DNA of 37,873 nucleotides from Microthrixaceae bacterium (GCA_023958095.1 JAMLGJ010000028.1:1-37873), one strand, 5' to 3'; positions 1 through 7,833 are shown, counted from the stretch's first letter. A program made the numbers and translations. Notes: generated from the letters alone by a model not told the origin.

Positions 1-53
1 GGGGCGGCCCCCCCCGGGCGGGGGGGGGCCCCGCGCCCGGGGGGCGGGCCCCC
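1..53. other. G/C homopolymer-rich contig end
   Basis: The first ~53 bases are almost only runs of G and C with no coding or regulatory structure. A similar tract closes the window. This is most simply read as a sequencing or assembly artefact at a contig edge rather than biology. Confidence 0.7.
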
Positions 54-70
54 GACACCGTTCAATCACT

Positions 71-86
71 TCCGCCTCCTGGCGGA
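71..86 (-). terminator. Candidate hairpin after the lipoprotein gene
   Basis: A 6-bp perfect inverted repeat (TCCGCC / GGCGGA, 4-nt loop) lies just past the stop codon of the minus-strand lipoprotein gene. There is no U tract, so it is at best a weak terminator of the kind often seen in high-GC actinobacteria. Confidence 0.35.
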
Positions 87-94
87 GACCCTTC

Positions 95-958
95 CTAGCC
101 CTGGTTGGCCTGGAAGTCGTAGGTGTGCTCGCCGTCGCCGTACTGGTCGAAGGACTGACCCGTGAAGGTGGTGGTGTTCTTCATGGTGAAGATGTTCACG
201 TGCTTCACATCCGGAGGGAGACTGACCACGGGGACGTTGAACTCCGGGATGTCGGCCGTGCCGATGCTCGCGTCCACGACGTCGGCGAGGCCGCCCTTGG
301 CAGCGATGCCCACGTTGAGCGCACCTCCGCCCACGTCATCGCCCAGACCGAAGAGCGGGATGTTGGACAGCAACAGCGTGAAGGCGTTGCCCAGGTTGTC
401 GAAGATCAGGTCGAGCAGGGCCGAGGCGTCCGAGGGGAGCGAGCCCTGTGCGAGGGTGGAGTTGAGCGCATCCACCAGGAGGTCCTTGACGTCGTTGGCG
501 GCGGTGTTGACCGCAACGGTGTCCTCTTCCATGACCCAGGTGTAGACAACGAACACCTCGAGCTTGTTGTCCTGGTTGAGCAGGTCGGCCACGTCCAGGC
601 GCGAGATCCCCGGGAAGGAGACCGGCGCTCCCGCAGCGCCCGACAGGGTTGCTGACTCACCGGCCTCGAGGCCCTCGGGGTTGTTGCTACGGCTGGAGAC
701 CACGAAACCGCTCGCGGAGTTGGGCACGCCGATCTTCACGCGTGTGGCGATGTTCATGACGTAGGGCTCATCGGCGCGGTTCACGCACACGATGACGCAC
801 ACCTCGTCCTGGACGTCGTTCACGGTGACCTTGGTCGCCTTGAACTCCCAGGTGGTGTTCGCCGGTGCCGGCTCCGGCACACATGCTGCTGCCACGAGGG
901 CCAGTGCTGCCACTGCCCCGAGCAGCACCGTGCGCGTGCGTCGTCTGGTTCGGTTCAT
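95..958 (-). CDS. Secreted lipoprotein of unknown function
   Basis: A 287-residue protein. The start at 958 is preferred over an in-frame ATG 15 nt upstream because GGAGGG sits 6-7 nt before it. The N-terminus is a textbook lipoprotein signal: an Arg-rich n-region (MNRTRRRTR), a hydrophobic stretch, and a lipobox LVAAAC with Cys26 as the predicted lipidated residue. The mature part is mostly beta-like in the first half, with a hydrophobic Leu-rich segment in the middle (around residues 180-205). I recognise no family, so its role at the cell surface is unknown. It follows the sigma-like/membrane-protein pair on the same strand after a 187-nt gap holding its own promoter-like box, so it may be a target of that pair, but nothing in the sequence proves it. 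Confidence 0.8.
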   Translation of the reverse strand: MNRTRRRTRTVLLGAVAALALVAAACVPEPAPANTTWEFKATKVTVNDVQDEVCVIVCVNRADEPYVMNIATRVKIGVPNSASGFVVSSRSNNPEGLEAGESATLSGAAGAPVSFPGISRLDVADLLNQDNKLEVFVVYTWVMEEDTVAVNTAANDVKDLLVDALNSTLAQGSLPSDASALLDLIFDNLGNAFTLLLSNIPLFGLGDDVGGGALNVGIAAKGGLADVVDASIGTADIPEFNVPVVSLPPDVKHVNIFTMKNTTTFTGQSFDQYGDGEHTYDFQANQG

Positions 959-1029
959 GTCTGTTCCCTCCATTGGCCGCTTGCGGCTTCCAGGTCACGG
1001 GCACATCGGGTATGCCGTGTGACACACCG

Positions 1030-1035
1030 AGCGTA
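1030..1035 (-). promoter_or_regulatory. Possible -10 box for the lipoprotein gene
   Basis: On the minus strand TACGCT matches the TANNNT -10 pattern. It would place transcription start near 1023 and give a leader of about 65 nt carrying the GGAGGG ribosome site. No clear -35 was found. Confidence 0.3.
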
Positions 1036-1145
1036 ACGCAATTGGTGAGTGGAGTTCAGAATTTCGCTTCGGTTCCCTTGTGTCATCCGGTGCCACCTCG
1101 GTGGATTACAGCTTCAGGGGTTCGCGGTCGATGTGCCCGCAGGGA

Positions 1146-2258
1146 TCAGGGTTGCGGTTGGAGGGCGACGTGGGTGGGCGAGCCGTCCTCGGGCTCCTCG
1201 GCGGGTACGAAGGCGGCGAACCCGGGGGAGTCCGGTGCGTCCGGTTGCATCGTCACCACGCCGGACATCCCCGCGGGCAGCACCAGGAGTATCCCGTACC
1301 GGGTGCTCCCGTCATCGGCGCTGCTCCGGTGCACGACCCGCTCGGCGGAGACCACGGGCTCCGGTGTGGAACCATCGTCCGCGCGGAACGACCACTCGGC
1401 GCCGCCCTCGGCGAGCTCCTCGTCGGCGAGCAACGCCATCACGGCCCGGCCCGGCCCTTCAGCGTGGCGCGGCTGCGCGACGTCGACCTCATGGGGGAAC
1501 ACCAGCGCCGGACCCTCGCAGTAGGTGACCACGACCTCGACGCGCTGGGGTCCGGCCCGGGTGAACTGGACGCTGCCCTCCAGCACGGCATCGGTGCCGG
1601 GACCGCCATCGCAGGCGCCGGTCGGCGGCTCAGGAGGGGTCTCGCCCGGGGAGTCGGCGGAGCGCACGGACACGAACGGCTCCACATCCGGTCCGTCTGG
1701 GTCGGAGAACGCGAGACGGAACTCCACGAGGTCGCCCACCGCACCACTGCCGATGTCGAGGACGCCACTGGCGGCGACGCCCGGCACGGCGAGGGTGCCC
1801 GATGGCGTACCCGGCTCGTCGCGGGGACCGGTGTAGGCCGGAGTCCGTGCAGCAGCGGAGGGCGGAGGGGCGACCGGGGTTGGTGACGGATTGGTGGTCA
1901 CGACCGCCGACGTGGGAGCGGTGGTGGGTGCCACGCTGGGCGCGCCCGCGGGCGCGGCGATGGTGGCGGCGGTGCTGGTGGTCGGCCGTGCACGTGATGT
2001 GGTGGTCGTGTCCCCTTCGCTGGGCGAGACCACCTCGTCGTGGACCGGCTCCTCCGCTCCGAGTCCCACCAGTGCGACCGAGGCGACCAGCACCCCCAGT
2101 GCGCCGAGCGTTCCCGCCGCTCGCCTTCGGCGCATCCGTCTCGAAACCGCACCCATCGCGTACTCGCGCACAGGGGCGGGATCCACCCCTGCACGGGCCA
2201 CGCGGGTCAGTGCCTCGTGGAACTCGGGGTCACCGCCGCTGGGGGCTGCGTCGTTCAC
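1146..2258 (-). CDS. Single-pass membrane protein, anti-sigma-like position
   Basis: A 370-residue protein with a GTG start that overlaps the stop of the upstream sigma-like gene (GTGA), so the two are translationally coupled. Layout: a short cytoplasmic N-terminus (1-46) ending in a basic run (RRMRRRR), one membrane helix at about 48-67, then a long Thr/Pro/Ala-rich linker (about 78-140) and an extracytoplasmic domain. The topology (short inside, one helix, disordered stalk, outer domain) is that of many membrane anti-sigma factors, and the coupling to an HTH protein fits that role. I do not see a ZAS zinc motif or another recognised anti-sigma domain in the N-terminus, so the function is inferred from context only. 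Confidence 0.75.
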   Translation of the reverse strand: MNDAAPSGGDPEFHEALTRVARAGVDPAPVREYAMGAVSRRMRRRRAAGTLGALGVLVASVALVGLGAEEPVHDEVVSPSEGDTTTTSRARPTTSTAATIAAPAGAPSVAPTTAPTSAVVTTNPSPTPVAPPPSAAARTPAYTGPRDEPGTPSGTLAVPGVAASGVLDIGSGAVGDLVEFRLAFSDPDGPDVEPFVSVRSADSPGETPPEPPTGACDGGPGTDAVLEGSVQFTRAGPQRVEVVVTYCEGPALVFPHEVDVAQPRHAEGPGRAVMALLADEELAEGGAEWSFRADDGSTPEPVVSAERVVHRSSADDGSTRYGILLVLPAGMSGVVTMQPDAPDSPGFAAFVPAEEPEDGSPTHVALQPQP

Positions 2259-2866
2259 CGGGCAACCTCGAGCGTGCCGGGTTCGGCTTCCTCGAGGCGC
2301 CGTGCAACACGTCTCAGTGAGGCGTTCACCACGTGCTCGTCGACTCCCAGGAGTGCCCGGGCATCCTTCGGGGAGATCCCCGCCGCGAGCACCATGAAGG
2401 TGACCCTGCGGTCGACCCTTCGCATGGCCGAGGTGACGTCCTGCAGGACCGCGAAGCGCACCGGCGTTCGGCGCTCGAGCCCGCAGTCCGGGTTGAACGC
2501 AACCGTTCCGCCGTGCCCGATGAGCGCCTCGAGCGAGGCCTCCGCGACGCGTGCCATGACCTCGCGCACGTGGTCGTCGGTGACCGAGGCGTCGGCCCTG
2601 CCCGACCGGTGCAGTGCCACCGAGGTGATGGCCTCCATGGCGATCGTGCGGCAGCGGTCCAGGCCCTGGGGGTCATCGCCCAGTGGGTCGAACACCCGGG
2701 CCGCGAGGCCGACCGCGGGATCGAGGGCCACCTCGACCAGTGCTTCGACGTACTCGCTGCGTCGCGCCGAGCGACCCCCGGCCGGCCCCGAAGGTGAGTC
2801 CGCGGGCGGATCGGTCAACGCGGGTGCTCCGTCGGATGCGGACTCCGTACCCGGCCGTGGAGTCAT
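2255..2866 (-). CDS. Sigma-factor-like HTH protein
   Basis: A 203-residue protein starting at an ATG at 2866; longer upstream frames read through non-coding sequence. The first ~35 residues are low-complexity Pro/Ser/Gly. Residues 138-193 look like a sigma-70 region-4 helix-turn-helix: an amphipathic helix, ISPKDARALLGVDEHVV as the HTH, then an Arg-rich helix. The preceding part (36-130) is helical but I cannot match it to region 2, the core-polymerase and -10-binding domain of ECF sigma factors. It may be a divergent ECF sigma factor or a transcriptional regulator using a region-4-like fold. The next gene, a membrane protein, overlaps its stop codon. A GGAGGTGG lies 12 nt before the start, further than ideal. 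Confidence 0.65.
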   Translation of the reverse strand: MTPRPGTESASDGAPALTDPPADSPSGPAGGRSARRSEYVEALVEVALDPAVGLAARVFDPLGDDPQGLDRCRTIAMEAITSVALHRSGRADASVTDDHVREVMARVAEASLEALIGHGGTVAFNPDCGLERRTPVRFAVLQDVTSAMRRVDRRVTFMVLAAGISPKDARALLGVDEHVVNASLRRVARRLEEAEPGTLEVAR

Positions 2867-2930
2867 CCCCGCAGTATTCCACCTCCCGGCACCGACCCGG
2901 CGGACCGCCACGCTGTTGGAACCCGGTGGC

Positions 2931-3134
2931 TCAGAACGCCTGCCCGTCACCGTCGGCGAGGAGGTGGGATGCCTTCTCCACCGCCCGCCGTGCCCGGGTG
3001 ATGAGCTTCTCGTCCGCCGGCAGCTCGGATCCCCCGGCATCGATCGAGTCGCGCAGCCGTGCGAGGGCGAGGTCTGCCAGCTCCTCCGCGATCTGGTCGA
3101 GCCTCGCCCGTATGTCCTCGAACTCCCCTGCCAC
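2931..3134 (-). CDS. Small helical protein of unknown function
   Basis: A 67-residue protein. The GTG start at 3134 is set by a strong GGAGG 6 nt upstream; a nearby ATG is out of frame. The sequence is almost all helix, with heptad-like Leu/Ile/Ala spacing (EFEDIRARLDQIAEELADLA) suggesting a short coiled coil, followed by a second basic helix. It has no Cys, no membrane segment and no catalytic motif. It lies 64 nt upstream of the sigma-like gene on the same strand, so it may share a transcript. I do not recognise the family. Confidence 0.75.
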   Translation of the reverse strand: MAGEFEDIRARLDQIAEELADLALARLRDSIDAGGSELPADEKLITRARRAVEKASHLLADGDGQAF

Positions 3135-3234
3135 GCATAGCCTCCGTGCCGTTCGCCTCTCGACCCAGGAGGGTACAACCAGTCGCCGACACCCTTGTCC
3201 GGAGCTGGGTGGAGGGTGGCTCCCCACCGCCGCG

Positions 3235-3240
3235 TAGTCT
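3235..3240 (+). promoter_or_regulatory. Leaderless -10 box for the cysteine-cluster gene
   Basis: TAGTCT followed by exactly 6 nt and then the GTG start at 3247. With this spacing transcription should begin at or next to the start codon. No ribosome-binding site is present, consistent with a leaderless mRNA. Confidence 0.55.
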
Positions 3241-3246
3241 GGTTCC

Positions 3247-3969
3247 GTGAGGGACGACACGACCCGCGAGTGGCTCTCCTTCGAACACCGCGGCGAGACC
3301 TACCTGTTCGACCTCACCTTCCTGTGGAGCAACTGGGAGTGCATCTTCGGTTCGGGCTGCAAGGGGGTGCACGACACCGACACCACCGAGTTGGGCCATG
3401 GCTGTTGTTCACACGGCGCGCACTTCGCGGACCGCGAGGACCGCAAGCGCGTTGCCGCGGCGGTGGAGGGCCTCGACGGTTCGATCTGGCAGTTCAAGGA
3501 TCTCGCGGCGGAACTGGGCGGAGTAGTGGTGCGCAACAGCGAGGGTGACTGGGTGACCCGTACCCACGACGGTGCATGCATCATGTTGAACCGGGCCGAC
3601 CACCCCACCGGTGTCGGTTGTGCCCTCCACCTCGCTGCTGAGCGCGACGGGGTGAGCTTCGTCGAGTACAAGCCGGAGGTGTGCTGGCAGCTCCCGTTGC
3701 GTCTCACGTTCCACACCGATGAGCTCGACCACACCACCTACGCCCTGCGCGAGTGGAAGCGACGGGACTGGGGCGAGGGTGGCGAGGACCTCCACTGGTG
3801 GTGCACCGAGGGTCCCGAGGCGTTCCGCTCCGAGCACCCGGTGCTCGAGACCATGGCGGCGGAGATCACCGCACTCGTGGGAGAAGAGGTCTACGAGCGC
3901 CTGCTGGAGGAGGTCGCGGACCGCCTCGATCGTGGTACCCCGGTGCCCCACCCAGCACGACGCGCCTAG
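3247..3969 (+). CDS. Cysteine-cluster protein, YkgJ/DUF3109-like
   Basis: A 240-residue soluble protein with a GTG start supported by the leaderless -10 box. Cysteines occur in a clear pattern: C32 and C38 (ECIFGSGC), C53-C54 (HGCCSHGAHF), C111, C125 and C146, the last three in the order CIML...GCALH...YKPEVC. That order (Cys, small loop, Cys with His, then Lys-Pro-x-x-Cys) resembles the metal-binding clusters of YkgJ/DUF3109-type proteins, which are thought to hold Zn or an Fe-S centre. The family biochemistry is largely unknown. It sits 54 nt upstream of the McrB-like ATPase in the same orientation, so it could be co-transcribed with that module, or be an unrelated neighbour. Confidence 0.7.
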   Translation: MRDDTTREWLSFEHRGETYLFDLTFLWSNWECIFGSGCKGVHDTDTTELGHGCCSHGAHFADREDRKRVAAAVEGLDGSIWQFKDLAAELGGVVVRNSEGDWVTRTHDGACIMLNRADHPTGVGCALHLAAERDGVSFVEYKPEVCWQLPLRLTFHTDELDHTTYALREWKRRDWGEGGEDLHWWCTEGPEAFRSEHPVLETMAAEITALVGEEVYERLLEEVADRLDRGTPVPHPARRA

Positions 3970-4023
3970 CCGACGGCGCGGCGGACGCTACAGGCCGACG
4001 CCGCCGGTGCCGATGGAGACCAC

Positions 4024-4959
4024 GTGAGTGTCTTCTCCGCGCAGCACCTCCACGAGCTCAGCCGGAGTCGGGGGATGATCTTCCCCGACCACGTCGTCGA
4101 CCAGCTCGTCGCCGCACTGGATTCGGGCAAGCACGTGATCCTGACCGGTCCGCCGGGTACCGGCAAGACCACGCTCGCCTATCTGGCCGCAGAACTGGGT
4201 CGGCACGCGATGCTCTGCACCGGATACCAGCCCACCACGGCCACCTCCGAGTGGACGACCTTCGAGACCATCGGTGGGCTCCAGCCCACACCGGAGGGCC
4301 TCATATTCCGCCCGGGACTCTTCGTCGAGGCGATCCAGTCCGGCAAGTGGCTGGTGGTCGACGAGATGAACCGATCGAACTTCGACCGTGCCTTCGGGCA
4401 GCTGTTCACGGTGCTGTCCGGTTCGGCGGTGGTACTGCCCTACCGCCGTTCCGGGCAGGTGGTCCCGGTGAGCATCGTCCCCCACGGGGTCGAGGCGCCC
4501 GAGGAGACCGACCCGATCCGGGTGCCCGCGAGCTGGCGCATCATCGCCACGATGAATGCTGTCGACAAGAACCTGCTGTTCGAGATGAGCTACGCCCTCA
4601 TGCGCCGCTTCGCGTTCATCGAGGTCGGCGCACCCGGTGAGGACGCATACCGGGAGCTGCTCTCGGGGGGCGGGGAGATCCTGACGGAGCTGCTCCCACT
4701 GCGTCGCCTCAAGGACCTGGGGCCCGCGATCTACGTCGACGCGCGGCGCTACGTGGAGCGCCGCATGAAGGACGACGTGGATCCGTCGCGTCTGCTCTAC
4801 GAGGTGTTCTATGCGTTCTTCCTGCCCCAGTTCGAGGGCATCGACGAGTACCAGGCGGTGGAGCTCTTCAACGAGGTGGCGCCGAGGATGGGTGCGGGCG
4901 AACAGGCCGAGGCGCGCCGTGTAATCGAGGAACTGCTGGGCGAGGAGCTGATGGTGTGA
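4024..4959 (+). CDS. McrB-like AAA+ ATPase
   Basis: A 311-residue AAA+ protein of the dynein-related/McrB type, starting at a GTG. Visible motifs: Walker A GPPGTGKTT at 42-50, Walker B WLVVDE at 109-114 followed by MNRS, the McrB-type signature TMNAVDKNLLFEMSYALMRR at about 176-195 (equivalent to the MNxxD loop and arginine finger), then a C-terminal helical lid. It lacks any N-terminal DNA- or modified-base-binding domain such as those of restriction McrB proteins; the ATPase starts almost at once. Its stop overlaps the start of the next gene (GTGA). The family forms hexameric rings that drive a McrC-type partner. By analogy it should power the DUF2357-like protein, but the target is unknown. 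Confidence 0.85.
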   Translation: MSVFSAQHLHELSRSRGMIFPDHVVDQLVAALDSGKHVILTGPPGTGKTTLAYLAAELGRHAMLCTGYQPTTATSEWTTFETIGGLQPTPEGLIFRPGLFVEAIQSGKWLVVDEMNRSNFDRAFGQLFTVLSGSAVVLPYRRSGQVVPVSIVPHGVEAPEETDPIRVPASWRIIATMNAVDKNLLFEMSYALMRRFAFIEVGAPGEDAYRELLSGGGEILTELLPLRRLKDLGPAIYVDARRYVERRMKDDVDPSRLLYEVFYAFFLPQFEGIDEYQAVELFNEVAPRMGAGEQAEARRVIEELLGEELMV

Positions 4960-5798
4960 CCGGCGGTGCTGCCCCCACACCCGGGAGCGGTTCGGCCACG
5001 ACGCTGCTCTGGGAGCACAGGGACCGGCGCGTCCCGCCCCGGGTGGTGGTCGCGGCGCTGACCGGCAGGTCTCCTGCGCTCGTTGAGGACGCTGCGAGAA
5101 TCACGTTCGCGCTGTCGGGTGAGTTCGACCTGCTGCTCGGGGGGATGCCCGAGCGGGTGCGTTCGTTGCCGAGCCACCTGGGTGGCGAACCCGAACGCAT
5201 GACCCACTCGGTGCGGGGACCGGTCATGTGGTCCGAGACCATGACCGCACGTGCGAACTCCTTCGGTGGCGAGGACGTCTTCGTGTGCCGGAGCGTCCGT
5301 CGGGACTTCGACTGCGCGGCCAACCGCCTGCTCGTGTGGATGCTCGAACGAACCGTGTCCGCTGCACGGCTCCTGAGGCGCACCACCAGGCGTTCGGGGA
5401 TCGAGGAGCTGCTGGACGCCGGAACGCTCCGGAGGGTGGAGGAGGTCGGTGCGGCCAGTCGTGCCTGGCGTCACGTCCCGCGCCTGGCCGGGATCACCCC
5501 GGGGCTTCCCGACCGCCTCGAACTCCGGAGGATCCGCAGGTCCCGGCACGACCGAACGGGCACCGAGGTGCTGCTCGCGGCGCGCAACAAGGCCCTCCAG
5601 CCCTTCGGGGCACGTGACGTGGCGGCCCTGGCCAACAGGTCTGCAACCGCGGAGCACGAGGCACTCGTCGCCGAGTTCCGCCGCGTGGGCGGGCCCGACT
5701 TCGTGGTCAGCTGCGTGGGGAGGACCCTGGAATGTTCAGGTGTGAAGTGGCGACACGGCGACCACCGGGGCCCGCGGACTCAGCCGGCGGGCTCGTAG
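4956..5798 (+). CDS. DUF2357/McrC-like partner without nuclease domain
   Basis: A 280-residue protein translationally coupled to the McrB-like ATPase. Residues 85-130 carry hallmarks of the DUF2357/McrC N-terminal region: VRGPVMWSETMTAR, then about 20 residues on RDFDCAANRLLVWMLE, comparable to the DTPENR-type helix of that family. McrC proteins normally continue into a PD-(D/E)XK nuclease; here the protein ends after a basic helical region (about 170-230), with no D...ExK arrangement that I can find. It could be an adaptor that stimulates the ATPase ring, or a nuclease too divergent to see. The assignment is by motif and context, so moderate. Its last 19 nt overlap the convergent small acidic gene. 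Confidence 0.65.
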   Translation: MTGGAAPTPGSGSATTLLWEHRDRRVPPRVVVAALTGRSPALVEDAARITFALSGEFDLLLGGMPERVRSLPSHLGGEPERMTHSVRGPVMWSETMTARANSFGGEDVFVCRSVRRDFDCAANRLLVWMLERTVSAARLLRRTTRRSGIEELLDAGTLRRVEEVGAASRAWRHVPRLAGITPGLPDRLELRRIRRSRHDRTGTEVLLAARNKALQPFGARDVAALANRSATAEHEALVAEFRRVGGPDFVVSCVGRTLECSGVKWRHGDHRGPRTQPAGS

Positions 5799-5959
5799 TC
5801 GTCGTCGTAGTCGCCGTAGTCGTCCCGGTCGTCGTCGAGGTCTTCCGACGCCGTGGCGGAGTTGCCCGACAGGTCATCGAGGATTCCCTCGATGTCCAGA
5901 TCAGAACCGCGCTTCAGCGCCCTTGCCTCTTCGTACCGGCGATGCCGACCCTTCTTCAC
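5780..5959 (-). CDS. Small acidic-tail protein, DUF3073-like
   Basis: A 59-residue protein. The GTG start at 5959 has GGAG 5 nt upstream; an earlier ATG is out of frame. The N-terminus is strongly basic (MKKGRHRRYEEARALKRG with the GTG read as Met), followed by a Leu/Asp segment ending LDDLSG, then an extremely acidic Tyr/Asp tail. This architecture matches DUF3073, a small protein common in Actinobacteria whose function is not known. It is convergent with, and overlaps the last 19 nt of, the DUF2357-like gene. Confidence 0.65.
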   Translation of the reverse strand: MKKGRHRRYEEARALKRGSDLDIEGILDDLSGNSATASEDLDDDRDDYGDYDDDYEPAG

Positions 5960-6234
5960 GGTATCTCCCCATCAGACCTGTTCGGGTGAGGTCGTAGGTT
6001 GCGACGTACAGTTGCGACGGCACGGCCCGTGCCGTACCGACGCCGAGCCCGGGTTCTGCACCGTGTGTGCCGGTGCCCTTCGTCCCGGGCGCGGAACCGT
6101 CGAGTGTAGCGCACTGCCCGTTGCCAGCCGCATCATGGCCCCGGTCGGCTGTCACTCCGGGGTGCCCCGACCCCGACGGGCCAGCTCCTAGGTTGTTCGG
6201 AGCCAACACCGCAGCCGCGCCCGGGAGGCGACAC
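5960..6234. promoter_or_regulatory. Regulatory interval before the glucosidase gene
   Basis: This 275-nt gap has no convincing gene. It contains two plus-strand -10-like boxes (TAGGTT at 5995-6000, TACAGT at 6007-6012), a direct repeat TTGCGACG at 5999-6006 and 6012-6019, and a perfect 9-bp inverted repeat at 6017-6035 (ACGGCACGG / CCGTGCCGT, 1-nt centre) placed where transcription from TACAGT would start. That is the geometry of an operator. A further -10 box lies at 6189. Confidence 0.4.
6189..6194 (+). promoter_or_regulatory. -10 box for the glucosidase operon
   Basis: TAGGTT fits the TANNNT pattern. It predicts a transcription start near 6201 and a leader of about 34 nt that includes GGGAGG before the TTG start at 6235. 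Confidence 0.45.
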
Positions 6235-7833
6235 TTGAGCCCCACAGGAAACACAGTCGACGCCTCCGTGCGGGGATCCTCGAGCCCGGTGCCACCGCAG
6301 TGGTGGCGCCAGTCGGTGATCTACCAGATCTACCCACGCAGCTTCGCCGACTCGAACGGCGACGGGGTGGGCGACCTCGCGGGCATCCGTTCCCGCCTCG
6401 ACCACCTCGAGCACCTCGGGGTCGACGCACTGTGGCTGTCGCCGACCCAGCCCTCCCCGATGGCCGACTTCGGCTACGACGTGGCGGACTACTGCGACAT
6501 CGATCCCCTCTTCGGCGATCTGGCGGCCTTCGACGACCTGGTCGACGACGTCCACCGCCGCGGGATGCGCCTGGTGATGGACTACGTGCCGAACCACACA
6601 TCCGACCGACACCCATGGTTCGCGGCGGCGCGCGACGACCCCGATTCGCCATATCGGGACTACTACGTCTGGCGGGATCCTGCGCCCGACGGTGGCCCAC
6701 CCAACAACTGGCTGCGGGCCTTCTCCCCCGAGCCCGCCTGGACACTCGACGAAGCCTCGGGCCAGTACTACCTGCACCTCTTCCTGCCCGAGCAGCCCGA
6801 CCTCGACTGGAACAACCCGGGTGTCCGCCGGGACATGGCCGATGTCCTGCGCTTCTGGATGGACCGGGGCGTGGACGGGTTCCGCGCCGACGTGGTGCAC
6901 TGCATCGGCAAGCCCGCCACCCTGCCCGATGCGCCGGATGACCTGGCAGGGCTCCCGGCATGCATCTTCGACCAGGGTCCGGGAACCCACGAGCGCCTCA
7001 GGGAGCTGCGCTCCGTGGTCGACGGGAGCGACCCGGGCCGGCACCTGCTGCTCGGTGAGACCGCGGTGTTCGACCGCGAACAGCAACTCGGCTACCTCGG
7101 CGCCGGTGACGAACTGCACCTGGCGTTCAACTTCCTGGCGTTGCACACCCAGTGGGACGCCGAGGCCTGGCGTGCGGAGATCCGCGCGACATACGACGCG
7201 TACGAGTCCATCGGGGCCTGGCCGACCTGGGTGATGTCCAACCACGACCTGCCGCGGCACGCGAGCCGGTACGGGTCCACTGCTCGTGCACGGGCTGCAG
7301 CCGTGCTTCTCCTCACGCTGCGTGGCACCCCCTTCCTCTACCAGGGTGAGGAGCTCGGCCTGTTCGACGCCGATGTACCCGAGGGGCGGGTCGTCGACCC
7401 GGGGGGACGTGACGGGTGCAGGGCCCCGATGCCCTGGACCCGTGAGCCCGAGGAGTCCTGGGGTGCGGAGCCCTGGCTCCCCGTCGGCGACGGTCGGGTC
7501 GGCCACGACGTCGAGACCCAGCAGGGGAACCCGGCGTCGATGCTGGAGCACTACCGCCGGCTGCTCGCCCTCAGGCGTTCCGAGCCGCTGCTGCGCACGG
7601 GCGCCATCGATCTCCTCGATGCCCCGGACGGGGTGCTCCGGTTCGTGCGCGGCCCGGAGCAGGGCTCGGGGCCCGACGGGATCGAGGTGGCGGTGAACTT
7701 CACCGACGAACCCATCGCCGCGGCGCATTCCGCCGGCCGCTGGCTGGGCGGCACGACCTGGCCGCCTCCGCCGGACGGCCTCGCCACGGGGCACCTGGGG
7801 CCCGACGAGGCCGTCGTGGTCGAACCCGGATGA
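6235..7833 (+). CDS. GH13 alpha-glucosidase / alpha-amylase family enzyme
   Basis: A 532-residue glycoside hydrolase of family 13, probably an alpha-glucosidase or oligo-1,6-glucosidase acting on short alpha-glucans. The TTG start at 6235 is chosen because GGGAGG lies 6 nt before it and the catalytic barrel begins soon after; the open frame continues upstream to 6067. The (beta/alpha)8 signature begins with VIYQIYPRSFADSNGDGVGD. Next come DFGYDVADY, typical of alpha-glucosidases, and DYVPNHTSDRHPWF. Predicted catalytic residues are Asp219 (GFRADVVH), Glu275 (GETAVF) and Asp338 (SNHDLPR). There is no signal peptide, so it is cytoplasmic. Its stop overlaps the start of the permease (ATGA). Confidence 0.92.
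   Translation: MSPTGNTVDASVRGSSSPVPPQWWRQSVIYQIYPRSFADSNGDGVGDLAGIRSRLDHLEHLGVDALWLSPTQPSPMADFGYDVADYCDIDPLFGDLAAFDDLVDDVHRRGMRLVMDYVPNHTSDRHPWFAAARDDPDSPYRDYYVWRDPAPDGGPPNNWLRAFSPEPAWTLDEASGQYYLHLFLPEQPDLDWNNPGVRRDMADVLRFWMDRGVDGFRADVVHCIGKPATLPDAPDDLAGLPACIFDQGPGTHERLRELRSVVDGSDPGRHLLLGETAVFDREQQLGYLGAGDELHLAFNFLALHTQWDAEAWRAEIRATYDAYESIGAWPTWVMSNHDLPRHASRYGSTARARAAAVLLLTLRGTPFLYQGEELGLFDADVPEGRVVDPGGRDGCRAPMPWTREPEESWGAEPWLPVGDGRVGHDVETQQGNPASMLEHYRRLLALRRSEPLLRTGAIDLLDAPDGVLRFVRGPEQGSGPDGIEVAVNFTDEPIAAAHSAGRWLGGTTWPPPPDGLATGHLGPDEAVVVEPG

Noticed and set aside
1-53. G/C-rich opening and the matching poly-G/poly-C end (37819-37873) as structured repeats or telomere-like ends
   Set aside because: Pure homopolymer runs without inverted-repeat order or coding signal; sequencing or assembly artefact is the simplest reading.
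6067-6234. Upstream extension of the glucosidase from a GTG at 6067
   Set aside because: The added residues are Pro/Ala-rich without signal-peptide character, cross a -10-like box, and the TTG at 6235 has a clear ribosome site.
6133-7794. Minus-strand open frame of about 550 codons over the glucosidase gene
   Set aside because: Antisense shadow; the plus strand has all GH13 catalytic motifs.
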